A stretch of 64,000 nucleotides of DNA from assembly GCA_028554645.1 (NCBI GenBank), contig JAQOOI010000080.1, forward strand, positions 1,426,001-1,490,000, given 5' to 3'. Below the pieces are notes generated by a model that saw only the letters and a program-made list of their open reading frames with translations, ran no database searches and had not been told where the DNA came from. A program made the position numbers and the translations under genes. Position 1 is the first letter of the stretch, and the number at the start of each line of letters is the position of its first letter. This document shows, piece after piece, positions 34,712-46,525 of this stretch. The stretch is from Omphalotus guepiniiformis (lineage: Eukaryota > Basidiomycota > Agaricomycetes > Agaricales > Omphalotaceae).

Positions 34712-35072
34712 ATGTCTCTAACTATTGCTTCTCGTTCTGCTCTCATCAGGGGTAGATTCCCTACTGTTGCCCGTTCTCTGCACACTTCCAACCCTGTCCG
34801 CTCGGCCCATGGCGAATACCATGTACGTCTCGACTTCTTTGCTTTTCTCATTCCCAGTCTCACTCGTTCTGTATGCTAGCATCTCCCCTTTGCCTGGCCG
34901 CATGAGGCTAAGACCTCGTTCGCACTCAAATTGACTGCGTACCTTGGCTTTGGATTCGCTCTCCCCTTCGTGGCTGCTGCTTACCAGTTGTGAGAGTTGC
35001 TTCATTTTTCCCCTCTCCAGCACGATATTCACTCAAACCCTTCAACACTTATACAGGAACAAGTCTGCTTGA
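34712..35072 (+). CDS. COX8: Cytochrome c oxidase subunit 8 (COX7C type)
   Basis: Small single-pass subunit of respiratory complex IV in the mitochondrial inner membrane. Three exons give 77 residues. The N-terminus MSLTIASRSALIRGRFPTVA, followed by RSLHTSNPVRSAHGEYH, is a mitochondrial presequence rich in Arg/Ser. The mature part has HLPFAWPHEAKTSFALKL, a membrane span (TAYLGFGFALPFVAAAYQL) and the short end NKSA. The LPF...K..FA.KL pattern followed by FA.PF is typical of yeast Cox8 and animal COX7C. Confidence 0.9.
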
Positions 35073-35185
35073 TGAACGATTACTAGACTTAGACTAGTAC
35101 CTCCTACTTTTGACAATACACGATGACTAGACTATTTGCGTGTAGTTTTGAGACCCATGCTTGGGAAGCCATTCCACCTCCCACT

Positions 35186-38100
35186 CTACTTTTCTTCAAG
35201 CGTCAAGAGGTGCTCGATCGACGCTCTTTGCGCTTCCGAAGCCTTTTTTTGTGCTTTCTTAGGTGTGGCACTCTTCCAGCAGTCACAAGTTCTTTGCAGG
35301 AAGCCGGGATCTCCATCGAGGGCATCTAAGGCCATAAGGGAAGCAAGTTTCGCCGCGGAAAGCTCTGTACCACATTGGCCGCTAGCAAGTACCACGTCAT
35401 GAATCAGGACTGGTTTTATTGATGCATGTCAAAAAAAAAATTCCATAGGTCCATACTGCCTCTTACCAAGATATTCATTCTCCTCCTTTATGATCTGGAA
35501 TTGCTGGCAGCCTTTTGCTTGAATCAACTCAAAGAGAATCTTGGTTGGGTGATGTGAGACTGTTTGGAGAGTGACGTGACGGTCGTAGAAAGGTTTAAGC
35601 ACGTTGGCGAAGAATGTGTCCACCCCTGCCGGCGTATAATCGTCCGACACATAGATAGCTCCGATGATAGATTCGACCACGTCCGACAAGATCTGGAATG
35701 AAAATTGTAGTGTCTAAAGGAAAGGAGGAGAAAACAACCAGCCTTTGGTGGTTCAATATTATGCCAGTACTGCCCTGTCAGCCGACCTTCTCTTGCAGCA
35801 GCAGCATATTCATCAGCTTGCTTTTGCTCTAGTAACCCCGCATATCCACGAATATCGTTGGTTAGATGAGCTGATTCGAGCACTATATAATGATGTAAAC
35901 CAGCCCAGATACAAACAGCGGCTAGAGTAGAATTAGAAACCATTGCGCCCTAGACAAGTTCATCACATCAGTCGCGCTCATATTTCCTGAATGATAAGGT
36001 TCACTCCCTTCAACAAAGTTAAGCCACCAGGACTCATTTGAGGATTGCGATCGAAGATGTGTTGAATGACCACTATCAGGATGAATCATCAGTTGTCTTC
36101 CGAGCTAGGCAGTGTAAGAAAATGAAAGACGCACTGAAATCCAAGATTGCATCCCCGATAAATTCGAGACGCTCATAAGATGTTGATTCAGTCCCCGTTA
36201 TGGAGGCATGCGTCTAGGGACAACATCAATTACGCCTTCCTGATCCTTCGACACCAAATACTGGGCATACCAATGCTTGAGCCAGAACGTAAGGCCTTTT
36301 GAATTTCGTTCCAATGATAGATTCAATGGCTTCAATAGTAGCGGAATCCACCGACGTATGCTGTGCGGGCACAATTGGTGCTCTGCGGCTAAAATCCGAC
36401 CATTCCTCAACATGAGGCACGGGGAGGTTGAGATGTTTAGTGACTTTCAGCGCGACGTTCCTGCCTCCAGAGAGAAAAGCGGCTCCAATGATAGCTTCGG
36501 AGACGTCCGCTATCGCCTGAATCAAAGACTCAACAGGATATCATGAAATAGGCGTAATTGAACTACCTTATCTCCCAGCCAGTGGACAGGACGTTCGTTA
36601 GATCGGTTCTTTTGTCGTTTTCCCTGGCGAGTAGATTCGGATGACGTCGCTGTATAGCTTGTTGCCAGACTAGACGCCTCAGTCACGGTGGTATCTCCAC
36701 AAGATTGGTCGCCATTGTTCTCGATGTCCTTTTTTCTTATGACTTTCTTGTCGTCCTTGTCTGCCCTACTGTTAGGTGGTAGCCAAAATTTGAGGCTGAA
36801 AGGCCGAGATAGAATAAATGAAGGCAAGTCAACAGTAATCGCGCTTTGAAACAATGTCTTATTGCTGATGATGGACTGCCTGTGGTTGTGCAGAGCACCT
36901 TCGTCGGAGCCGGGATGCATGACAAAAACATAGATAGAGGACAGATACTTGAGAAACGCGTCTCCTATCAAATAGAACATCAGCTTGGGAGGCGAGAAGT
37001 GTAGGAAGCGAATTTTACCCAAAAGTTCGAGACGTTCGTAATCATACTCAATACCAACTGAGGGCGTAGATAGTGCTGCGTGTAGAAGTTGTTCTGAGAT
37101 GGAATGAGTGAGAAGCACAGCATTCAACTCTTTTACGAGAAGGAAGTCATCTATTCTTCGCATGACACACGGTAGCAGTAATGCTGTACGCAGGGTACTG
37201 GGAAGAAGAAAGCCGATTTCATTAGCATTTGATCAACAACACGTAATCCCGTTGAACCCACCTCGCGGGCACTGTAACCTTCGCACATAATTCGGGTATA
37301 AAGTCTGCGGTCAAGTTCAGCAATGGTTCCGAGAAATGTGATCAGTGATTACGGACGTTTGCGCGTGGAGTTCGGTGCTGTCAAAGGACGAGCTGCAGGA
37401 TTGAGCCGGTCCACGAAGGAGGGGAATTTAGAGACCTCGATCAACGGCTGATTGTTGTTTGACAACCCTTCGAAATCTTTCCTGTGTATTTTGCAAAGCT
37501 CTATCAGGTTGTCGTATTGTGCGTACTGGACAAGCTATAAGATCACTGTGAGCTGTAGAAGCAAAGGGACTCGCCTCTTTCTCCTCGGGCTTACTGAGCG
37601 GACTCAAATCGGATCGCACTCTCACTACATCATATCGTCGAGTGTACTGTGTCCACCTGTCCTGGATCACGGCGTCAACTACATCTGATGCCAGCTCTTC
37701 AGGACTATCGTATTTGAGCGGCACTATCCATCCAGCGGCGGCTGCGGTAACGAGGTCCCAACGAATATGAATATCAATGTTTGGTAGGCCGAAACCATTA
37801 CGGCTCTGTGCATCCCAGTCAGGGCTAACAGGAGCACAGAAGCACATTGCCTGGTCTACGAAACACGTATAATGTTTGTTCAGGATGCCTCGCCATAGTC
37901 GGGTAGTGTATGTCAATAACCCTTCAAATTTCTCAGCATCTAGACTGAACGGTGCTCCTGCTGTCAAATGTACAGTAGCTGGCAATCCCGCAAAGAAGAC
38001 TTTAAAATCCGGGATAGCTGGTAGAGCCTGCCGAGTCAAGAATAGAATAGGTGCGTGAGAGGGTATCGAACAGCTCCTGCAGTCCACTGTAATAACAGTT

Positions 38101-39824
38101 GGGTAGAGCAGCAGTGTGGTCGACGTGGTGGAAACCCCCCTCCAGAACCTAGGCGCCCTTCGATCATAGCGGCGAGTACCAGCGATAGTGGTATCGGGGG
38201 GTGGAGGGGCTGTGGGCCGGGGAACTAAACAAGGCGTTGGGAAAAGACGATGTTCTAGCACTCCAGCCTTGAACAGCTGCATGCAGACTTCAAATGCGGC
38301 TAATCGTCTCGCGTGGGCTTTGCATATACTCGGCGGAGACCAGTTGGGTGTCAATGGCATGATTGGCAGCAGTATACGGCACGTGTACTCTTGCCCGCGA
38401 GCACCGAATTCACAGAATGGGTAGTACGCAGAGTCTTCGCTGCCGATGGCGTATTTCTGCGAGCCTATCTTGTACAATACGTTCGCAGCATTGTGTAGAC
38501 AGATTTTACCGCCGGCTACAGGATCCTGGATAAAAGCTAAATTTTGTTCTTCCATATCATCATCATCGTCACTATCACTGTCCATCATATACTCGTTGGC
38601 TTCAGGAAGGGGGGATTTTGGGACAGAACTCTGGAGGCTACGACATAGTATGTTAGTCCAAATACGAGTGGCATTACTTGCTTGATTGATTTGAGAAAGC
38701 ACATGTCGGCTGGGGGCGTGACCTCTCTCTAGCAAGTGAACGACATGTCCTGTATGCTTGCATGCGCAAGACCGAGCATATGCTTGGAAAATTTGGCTGT
38801 TGCATGTGTTGAAGCTGCAGCGAATCAGTTATGTAGCGTAGTGGTTGCTCAAATCAACACGCACTGAACCACAACAGAAGCTTTCGGTATATCTAGATCT
38901 CCTACCGACTGCGTTGCAACAAGTAGGTTGACAGCACCGCTTGCAAAGTCTCGCAAAATCATACACTGGAGGCAATGTTCCGTTAGGCTTCATTTAAAAA
39001 CGATGATTTGTATTCGAACCTGGGCTGACGCAGGAAACAACCGTCCATCGACGAGAGCGCGTGGACGAATGAAAGTCATATACTGGTTGAGAGTTTGAAG
39101 TAGTTCGACCATGATGAATGCAACTTCCCGCCTTTGAACTAGAAGTAAATGAGAAATCATCAGGCTTAAAAAACGAACTGTCATTACCAAACACTATTCC
39201 TCGAAAAGCATCACCCAAGTCCTGACACGACTTCAGTATTTGCATCAGCTTTAGGAACTTCGGTGTGACATTGAAACATTGCGAGCTCATATCCATGACG
39301 GGCAGGATACACTCAATTTCTTCAATAGTCCATCTAACATCAGAACTAAGAGGGCATGAAGAAGCTATTGCTCTGTTCTCCTTCAATGCCCGCCTCCAAA
39401 CCATATCTGCAGCACACGTTCCCAGTTCATCAAGGACAGCCCGATACCTACTGAAGCAGAGCTGCAGAGCCACTTCGGAAGGTTCCAAAGCGTGAAGCTG
39501 ATTAGCTAGTCGAGTATCCTGGAATGAGCCGCCTGAGTCATATAAAACGACTGCTTCTTGAACGACGTAAGGTAGACCTAAGAACCAAGCACGATTCTCG
39601 GCGGAGGAACCGTATATCTTCGCATTCAGAGTTGCTTCCAAGCTTAAGAGGTTAAAACTAAGGGCTTGGGAAGAACCCATAGACGAAAAGAGCGCAACTA
39701 GCAGACGTGTCTTGAGACGTGTATCCAATATGCGATAAAGATCTTGAATGGTTTGAACGACTGGGGATGATAGACAGCCGTCTCGTCCGGTGCGCGATAC
39801 ATCTCCAACAGCAATCGAATGCAC
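35186..39824 (-). CDS. Dicer-like protein (5' end unresolved)
   Basis: RNA-silencing endonuclease. Readable order: linker LEATLNAKIYG...CAADMVWRRALKE; helicase C (ILRDFASGAVNLLVATQSVG, DLDIPKASVVV, YARSCACKHTGHVVHLLERG); Dicer-dimerisation domain (GKICLHNAANVLYKIGSQ); a long PAZ-like region; RNase IIIa with YERLELLGDAFLKYLSS and AIADVSEAIIGAAFLSGG; RNase IIIb with YERLEFIGDAILDF and ILSDVVESIIGAIYVSDD; a dsRNA-binding tail (LAAEKLAS-like ELSAAKLASLMALDAL) ending HLLTLEEK. All catalytic Glu/Asp are present in both RNase III domains. Introns at 37535-37574 and 35693-35742 start with GC. At the 5' end I find no Walker A (GxGKT) in any frame up to 40.8 kb. The first in-frame ATG is at 39680; an upstream frame starting at 40098 may supply an extra exon. 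Likely an N-terminally reduced or partly decayed helicase. Confidence 0.82.
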
Positions 39825-40330
39825 TCGATGGAGAATAACCCAATTCTGAGTAAGATGATACTGAAGGGACTAAAGCGGCTCGTGAGCGACGTGTACGCAG
39901 ATGCCAGTCTGGAAGTATCTCTACCGAGGAATTTATGAACACTGCGCCTTCTGATTGCTCTCTCCATGGATTTTCCGAGCCTCCGCAGGACAATTTACTA
40001 TAATTTGCCAAGGAAATATTGGGAGCCGTCTTCCTGAGATCGCTGAGAAGCACTTTCAAGAAGGAATCGTCACTGAATTCAAGCTCGGTAAGTGCCATGG
40101 AAAGAGGAATATCATGTCCTTACTCCACTACAATTAGTATTATCCTTCTGGACGGATCTATACGTCCCATCATCAAACAGATGAACCTTCTCAAGATATC
40201 GGAAAGTGCTATTAGTTCGGTTTAGTGATGGCTCCTGAATATGAACACAGACCACACGAACAAGACATGGAGGATGTTGAAACAATAGCTGTGCAATTCA
40301 TTATATATCTGTTTGGATGTAGTGAAAATA

Positions 40331-40663
40331 TTAGCGATGCGACTGACTATTCTCTCGCAACGCCATTTCTAGCACTTGGCTCGTATCAAGATTTGAACGT
40401 GATTCCTCCTCCTCCTTCGATACCTTGAGTTTCTTCGAATGTCGTTTCGGGCTATTGGGAGAATCTTCAGGAGAAGCAAGACGTTTGACTGAGCGGGGAT
40501 CGTTCGGGATAGAGGACGAGGCAGAAACTCCAGTGGGTAGAACTGCTGCAGTGCTCTCCAATCTGAATGCATCGACATCAGGTCCACCGATCAGAGCTTG
40601 CTGACCACCGTCTTGATCTACGATAACACTGTCCTTCCATCTCTTTTTCCATATTTTCAGCAT
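40331..40663 (-). CDS. Small basic/acidic nuclear-type protein, unknown
   Basis: Single-exon frame of 110 residues beginning MLKIWKKRWKDSVIVDQDGG and containing QQALIGGPDVDAFRLESTAA, then a bipartite basic stretch SPKRHSKKLKVSKEEEESR that looks like a nuclear localisation signal. It ends MALRENSQSHR. A long pyrimidine-rich leader precedes the ATG. It is head-to-head with the unknown gene at 40835 (171 bp). The well-ordered composition and leader support a real gene, but no family is recognised. Confidence 0.55.
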   Translation of the reverse strand: MLKIWKKRWKDSVIVDQDGGQQALIGGPDVDAFRLESTAAVLPTGVSASSSIPNDPRSVKRLASPEDSPNSPKRHSKKLKVSKEEEESRSNLDTSQVLEMALRENSQSHR

Positions 40664-40834
40664 TGAGACAGACTTGCAAGACCCAGAAGAATGGTGGTAT
40701 TTCGAGAGGAAGAAAACGAGAAGGACGAACGCAGAACGAAAGATTATATAATGAATGTAAGCACTGGTCAACAATCAACGTAGCCCGGCCCGATTTGGCA
40801 AACCATGGGTTCCCGTTCACTCCATCTACTGTAA

Positions 40835-42373
40835 ATGCCTTCCTACAATAATGGCCCAGTAATTAAGCGACTCGGAAAAGAGCTTGATTCTACTGGTCAG
40901 ACTCAACCTGGTGCTGTGGTGCGAGAATGTTTGATATCGAACCCTTGTCTTCTCGAACGTCTTCCTTCCAGCTGTATGTTCAATACTTCACAGTTACTTT
41001 CCTTCACCGACATATCGTAAGCATTTCTGCAGCGGGAAGCAGAAGAGGTTGCACCAAGAGCTATTCTTCGACAATTACGACGTAGCCCAACACCGCCACC
41101 CCTTTCGCCCGAACTCACCGACGCTGATGGGACAAGGCAGCATCATCGACAGCCCAGTACAGAGTCACAGGAGTCGTCTTCGCCTACAAGAACTGTATCA
41201 TTTTTCCGCACAAAACGGGGAACCGAGGGCTTTACCTCTTCTTGGAAAGAGCCACAGGTAAGGCATGGCTTCTGTTAATCTCGTACTCACAGAAGTATGC
41301 CAAATGAGCTACTAGCCATTCGAGATCCTTCGTGCCGTGGAACGTAAAGATCTAGTGTATCTAATGGAAGTCCGTGATAGGGCTTTTCATGTGAGTTATC
41401 TGCCTTCCACTCTTCGTGCCATACCTTCTCATTCATACTCATTCATACCATCGTAGCTGCTTCTGCGCAAATCGGGAGACGTTACCCCTCTCTTACATGC
41501 TATGAGAATAGGTCAATCGCATAGAGACGTAGCTATCGTGCTATTAGGTGCTTTCTCGCGATACATCAATCATCTGGACGATACAGATCTTCAGAAACCT
41601 GCAACAAAAACACTGCTAAAAGCATTGCGTAACTCAACTTTACAACTCTAGACGAAGAACAATCAGCTCATGCATGAATTACAGGAGCAAATCTCAAACT
41701 TGCTATCGATGTTGGACTTGCGAAGTCGCAGAGTGATCTTACTGCCTCTTTTATGCAGACTCTCATCATGTCTGAAGGCGACAAATGGATTTATGGCCAA
41801 ATATCCAATGTCTCGCTTGCATTAAGAGCTGGGACCCGTGGCGAGCCTGTGAAAACCGCCGACGCTGCGGTGCGCAAGTTTGCTACGAAAGAACTAGGTA
41901 AAGCGGAGCTAATCGCTTCCTTGGAGGATTAGTGAGTCATTCTGAGAATTCTACATATTGGTCAGATGCTGAACGCTTTGTATGTAGTGTTGCGAATGCG
42001 ACAGCTGACCTCATCATGTTGTCTGCGTGGTCAATAGCGTTGGAGTCGATTCAGGGTGAACCAATACCAGTAAAGTCTTTCCATTTCTTTGACTGGAAAG
42101 CAAATAACAGGCTCAGTTTGCCTATTTTGCCCGAGACGACCGAGTTTATAAAGCTTTTATCGAAAGGCTGGACAAACATAAGTCGTCGATTCACCGATCT
42201 TTGAGCCGCCGACTCAAATGGCAGTTCCGAGTCTTGCAGACAGTGTTGGAAGGAAGAAGCTCGACTCATCGAGTGCGTACTGTTCTGTGTTAATTTCTTA
42301 ATGAACTAATAACATTTTCTAGAGAAAGATCGAGATCTTGGCCGAGGAATTAGACGAGGGAGAGGGTGTATAA
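40835..42373 (+). CDS. Conserved fungal protein of unknown function
   Basis: About six exons, near 400 residues. The N-terminal half is disordered (SPTPPPLSPELTDADGTRQ, ESQESSSPTRTVSFF). The C-terminal half is helical: EILRAVERKDLVYLMEVRDR, RKSGDVTPLLHAMRIGQSHR, DVAIVLLGAFSRYINHLDD, LLKALRANLKLAIDVGLAKS, FMQTLIMSEGDKWIYGQIS, TADAAVRKFATKELGKAELI, ANATADLIMLSAWSIALESI, FAYFARDDRVYKAFIERLD and ILAEELDEGEGV. The dense, coherent helical pattern over several exons shows a real and probably ancient protein. I know no enzymatic motif in it. The first junction is the least certain (intron ending GGGAAG, giving PSSSEEVAPRAIL). Confidence 0.8.
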
Positions 42374-42894
42374 TGATGTAAGATTTCTTCAAACAGATCT
42401 ATCTTGTTGTATATATGCTACTAATGTGATCAGAGTATTGGCATATGTTGTTTGTGCGGCTTCATATTAGTCGGCCTCTACACTTTCTCTTGCTCGTAAA
42501 AGGTGCCTCGCTGGTTCAAGAACCCACCCAGCGATTTTGGCGTATCATCGAGCAAATATCAAACCTTCTATTAGGCCAGGAAGGGGGAAGAGATTGGTGC
42601 TGACTCCATCGTTGTATCCCTATACAGTCCAGTCTTCATCTCTTGCACCTTGCATCAAACTGATGCTGCACCACTGGATACAATCACTAGTTATGGAAAA
42701 CATTCGCTTATCATTAGTCGCTATATGTCCAGGCATGTGAGGTCGATAGAAGTATCACTACTAGCTGTATTGATAATGACAAGCTCTACGTCCGCCTAAA
42801 ATAGTCGGTGATCATGCACTGCTTGAAAGTGTACGGTGAACAGATAATCGTTGGGCTGTCCTGCCGAACCATCACATTTACATACCTTGTAATT
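42374..42894. other. Intergenic, convergent
   Basis: 521 bp between convergent genes. A hairpin-like GGTTCAAGAACC (42511-42522) was examined as a tRNA T-arm but no A-box or acceptor stem supports one. Nothing else seen. Confidence 0.4.
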
Positions 42895-43690
42895 TCACAC
42901 AAGATACTTTTTAAGACCTTTCCACCAAACGAAGAGGCCAACAACCACCAGATTGAGGACTGCAAGCCCAAGATCAAGCTGAACGATAGTATAAACCCAG
43001 ATAGTTGCCAACGGCGGACACTGCTCGCCAGCTGTAGTCAGCCCTCAGTCATGAAAAATGCATCTGAGGGCGCACCTGCCGCATGTTCGTAAGCCATGAG
43101 CCTCTTGCAATCAGATAGATTAGCCTAGCGCCTGTGAAGATGGACAGTAGGAACAAAAAGGCCTGCATCTTTCGTTCCCGTTTGTGTCGTGTTGCTACAT
43201 CACTCGAAATGAGTCTGGGTTAGGGAGACAAACGAAGTCAAGACGAACTGTAGAATATAAACACGGATAACACTGAGCAAATGTCAGTGACGTTCTAACG
43301 TGCGGCAGTGGAAAGTTTACTTGGAACACCCGGACCCATTCTATCAACCAGTGACTGTAAAGTTGGATTCTGGCCATATTGGTTTTGGATTAGACTTCTC
43401 TAGCAGTTCCACATAAGCAACGACAAGACAAGAAATCGAATGATGGCGCACATCTCCATCAGGAGGAGCAGGAAGCAGGAAGGGATAATATAGAGCGAAG
43501 TGTCGAGTATTTCGTCGACCAAGGAATACTGCTCCCGAGCCTCTACGTCTGTGTCATTTCCCTCTGAGATCTTATGCAAAATTCCAGTCTCGTTTATGAG
43601 CCTCCACTGCTCTTCCTCCGAAATTTCTAATAGAGGCTTGTCAGGCTCTGTCGTCGCCGGAGTCGCGTGTGTTTTACGCTTGCGCGCCAT
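42895..43690 (-). CDS. Multi-pass membrane protein, unknown function
   Basis: Six exons give roughly 205 residues. A soluble N-terminus (MARKRKTHATPATTEPDKP, LLEISEEEQWRLINETGILH) leads to EQYSLVDEILDTSLYIIPSC and a first membrane span (FLLLLMEI). Then QNQYGQNPTLQSLVDRMGPG, a second span around MLSVFIFYTT, RHKRERKMQAFLFLLSIFTG (third), then PLATIWVYTIVQLDLGLAVL and NLVVVGLFVWWKGLKKYLV at the end. The basic KxxKKYLV tail faces the cytosol if four spans are present. No family name is certain. An upstream in-frame ATG (43732) would add 14 residues; the internal one is preferred because it gives the basic MARKRK start. Confidence 0.72.
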
Positions 43691-43838
43691 AGGAAGTGAA
43701 ATGAGGTTATAGCCTTGGTTACTGTCTTGCAAACGTGTATTCCAGCCTGAACGAGTGCGGTGGTGAATACTATTGCTGGCGTGATATAATGTACCGGTAA
43801 GGGCACATGTAATACGATTACATCATCTCGTTTTTCTA

Positions 43839-44967
43839 ATGGCAGACCACGAAGAACTGTTGCGTATTCTGCAAGAACAAGGAGAGAAATTTTTGTCGTC
43901 TTTCTCGGGCTCTGTTGTTCAAAGCAGAAAACGCAAAATATCCACCTTGGAATCTGACTCTATCGTAGATGAGTCGACTAATGCCGACGATGTATCAGAA
44001 TGGGAAGGGATTAGGTCAGAGGAAGAGAATGACAATGAGCAGTCGGAAGGTGAAGGTTAGTCAAATACTGTTTGGATTCTAGACATAATTACGGGAACCA
44101 GGTACTTAGATTATGAGGAAAACGACGACGAGTTCGTAGCAGGATCCTCTTCTAATCCCGATGTTGTGGTTTTCTCGGAACGCTCCAAATCTCAGCCTGA
44201 TCCCCGGATTAGAGCGCATATGAAATCTTTTATGGTGCGTATCTGCCTCTTACTGGGTTTGTCCATATTGTCTAAAATACTTTAGTCTTCGAAAACATCC
44301 AAACTAAGGGATGAAATAGATGCGCATACACTAATGCAAATAAAACCTGAACAAATTGACGAAGATGAACGGTATACCAAAATACTGCCGACGAAGGACT
44401 ACAACTAATTTCTTTTCAGCACAAATTTGCAGAACGACGCCCTCCTGCATAAATTGGTGCACACGAAGCTCTTATCTGGATCCTTGAACTCAGAACTGGA
44501 TCTTACTGCCGCAGAACGGCGAAGAGCGCTGTCAGGTCGAGTCTTAGAGCTGGCGGGCAACGCAAAATTAGGACGAGGCGAGAAATCCGTTAGAGTGGCA
44601 GAAAGAAATAAGGCATCAAAGCAAGTTCGCGAAGGTTTAGTGCGAAAGGAAAGGGAACGCCAGAAAGCACGGCTTGAAGAGGTCAGGTTTTCGAAATTAA
44701 GCACACACCCAGATATACTGAACACTTGCTTCACAGGCCAAAAACTTAGGCAATTACGCGCCAGCCCTGAAGAAAATCTTCACCTCCGATGAGGCCCCAA
44801 AACCCAAGAAAAGAGCAAGGGGTCTCAAAATGGGGGTAGGTAGATTTAGTGGAGGAACATTGAAGTTGAGCCAAGATGAAATCAAAATGGTGCAAGGGCA
44901 AAGTGGTGGTGGTATCGGGCGAGGGCGAGGGCGAGGGCGGGGTGGTAAAGGAAGAGGTCGAAAATAA
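43839..44967 (+). CDS. FAF1: FAF1-type rRNA maturation protein (DUF4602)
   Basis: Nucleolar factor for pre-40S processing (yeast Faf1, human C1orf131). Five exons, about 275 residues. The acidic N-terminus (WEGIRSEEENDNEQSEGE, DYEENDDEFVAG) is followed by LHKLVHTKLLSGSLNSELDL, TAAERRRALSGRVLELAGNA, KLGRGEKSVRVAERNKASK and RERQKARLEEAKNLGNYAP. The family end-motif RGLKMGVGRFSGGTLKLSQD is clear. The extreme C-terminus is a Gly-Arg repeat coded by five GGGCGA-type units, an RNA-binding RGG-like tail. Intron 1 ends at an acceptor inside GGTACTTAG. Confidence 0.85.
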
Positions 44968-45107
44968 ATTATGCATTCTGATTTTCGAAATACATCGAAC
45001 ACATGATCGAGTCAAATACACCAAGCATTATCGACAGAAGTTCTCTCTCCCACCATGAGTGCACTGGGATTGCATTGAAATTAGTGAAAGTCAGTGAGGC
45101 AACCAAC

Positions 45108-46375
45108 CTATAGTAGGGAGAGGGCTTGTCTTTCGCTCCTTTGAAGCTGCCGGACTTGTGAAAGCGCTTGCGTTACTTTGCTGATGGCGTCGGAGATCGA
45201 GGAGAGCGACAAAGGGTCTGCCGTTACAGGAGGGCTTGCCAGAGAAGTCAGTCGCGAAGAAAGAGAAATCAACGTTAACTCCAGCGCTTGCACGGTTGTA
45301 TTCAAGGCTGACTGTGTTGTGCCGGTATCGCCCTGCTATCATTAAGAAATAGGTCAACGCGCACAGTAATTGATAGCTAGAGCTTTACCTGTGTTGAGAC
45401 TTCGCTGCGGTCCGCTCTCTGGTATCAACTACTAAGGACAAGGATTATGATCTGAGATTCGTCTTCTTACCTGAATGCCTGTAGGGAGGTTACTTGTGGG
45501 CCCCATGCTTGCATTGCTCTGAAAATGGAATCAGATCACTGCAACTGGGCGAAAAATGTTCTTACTGAAGGGATAGAAGCGGCAACAGCTTCCTTAGGCT
45601 GGTCACTGGCGCTCGCATTGGGTCGAGAACCAGACATAGTGTCGACACTTCGGCTGGTCGATGTATGAATTGGAACAGGGACTAAACGTTCTCTCCCCGG
45701 CCCATCACGTTCGCTCAAATACACTCCTCCACAGATCACACATTCCTGTTACAACGTTTCAGCTGATTTGTGAAAACGATTGACTTGCAAGACTACCTTG
45801 CGAGGATCTTTTTCACCGCCTACGTTTGGAGGTCTGACCAGAGGAACCCCAAAACACTGTGAATTCGGGCACTCCTCCCCCAACATCGCCCATCCTCTGA
45901 GCAGACGATTGCCGATTTCAGCTGAAGCTCGGTCTGACTGCTCTCGACGATGACGAATTTCAGGAGTCTCCACAAATGTAGGAGAGCTGGGTGCACTTGA
46001 AACTTCCGTTGGAGGGGTAGATGATCGAGAGATTGTGAGATGCTGTGAGCTGGAAGAGCCGCTTGAGGCAGAGTCAGAAGATCGATGCTCTGAATTCGGC
46101 ATTTGCATTAGTATACACATATGTCGTTATCAAGATATGAGCTTACTGGCATCTGGAGAGCCATCACAATTCGCACAGAAATGAACGACTGGAACTGTGC
46201 CACTCGGTGAACGCATGAGGGGAACATTACACCCTCTAGTTGCACAAGATCTGTCAGTTAAAACCTGCGTGAAAATATTAGGGCTATAGGACAGAATCAG
46301 ATGAGAATTACGAACCCATCCTTTGAGCATATATTCACCAAGCCTGTTCGAGACATCAGTCATAGTTGTCGACAT
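45108..46375 (-). CDS. ZNRD2/autoantigen-p27-like zinc-ribbon protein
   Basis: Contains two copies of the short zinc-ribbon of the Sjogren/scleroderma autoantigen 1 family (UPF0148). The first is NRLGEYMLKGWVLTDRSC, GCNVPLMRSPSG and VHFCANCDG; the second IGNRLLRGWAMLGEECPNSQ, CFGVPLVRPPN and ECVICGGVYL. Each supplies two CxxC-type pairs. Between and after are Ser-rich linkers (SASSGSSSSQHLTIS). A C-terminal helical part (NTTVQALELTLISLSSRLTS, SKVTQALSQVRQLQRSER) looks like a coiled coil. About six exons, roughly 310 residues. Human ZNRD2 binds tankyrase and dynactin; the fungal role is not known. Confidence 0.75.
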
Positions 46376-46525
46376 ATTTCAGTGTGGTTGACTGGGGGGG
46401 CTTGGGCGCTTATTAGACGCGACTTTGTAGATGGACACGTGCAGAGTGATATGTAACCGAGTAAACCGTTACCGTTTTGGTAACTGAAATTCCTGCCACG
46501 ACATTCTTTCTTTGACGGTCGATTC

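Noticed and set aside
34618..35032. Minus-strand frames opposite COX8
   Set aside because: They overlap COX8 exons, which are supported by presequence, membrane span and splice borders.
42500..42545. GGTTCAAGAACC as a possible tRNA T-arm
   Set aside because: Loop length is wrong, there is no A-box, D-arm or acceptor stem on either strand.
44746..45024. Minus-strand Pro-rich frame opposite the FAF1 tail
   Set aside because: It is the reverse reading of the FAF1 Gly-Arg repeat.
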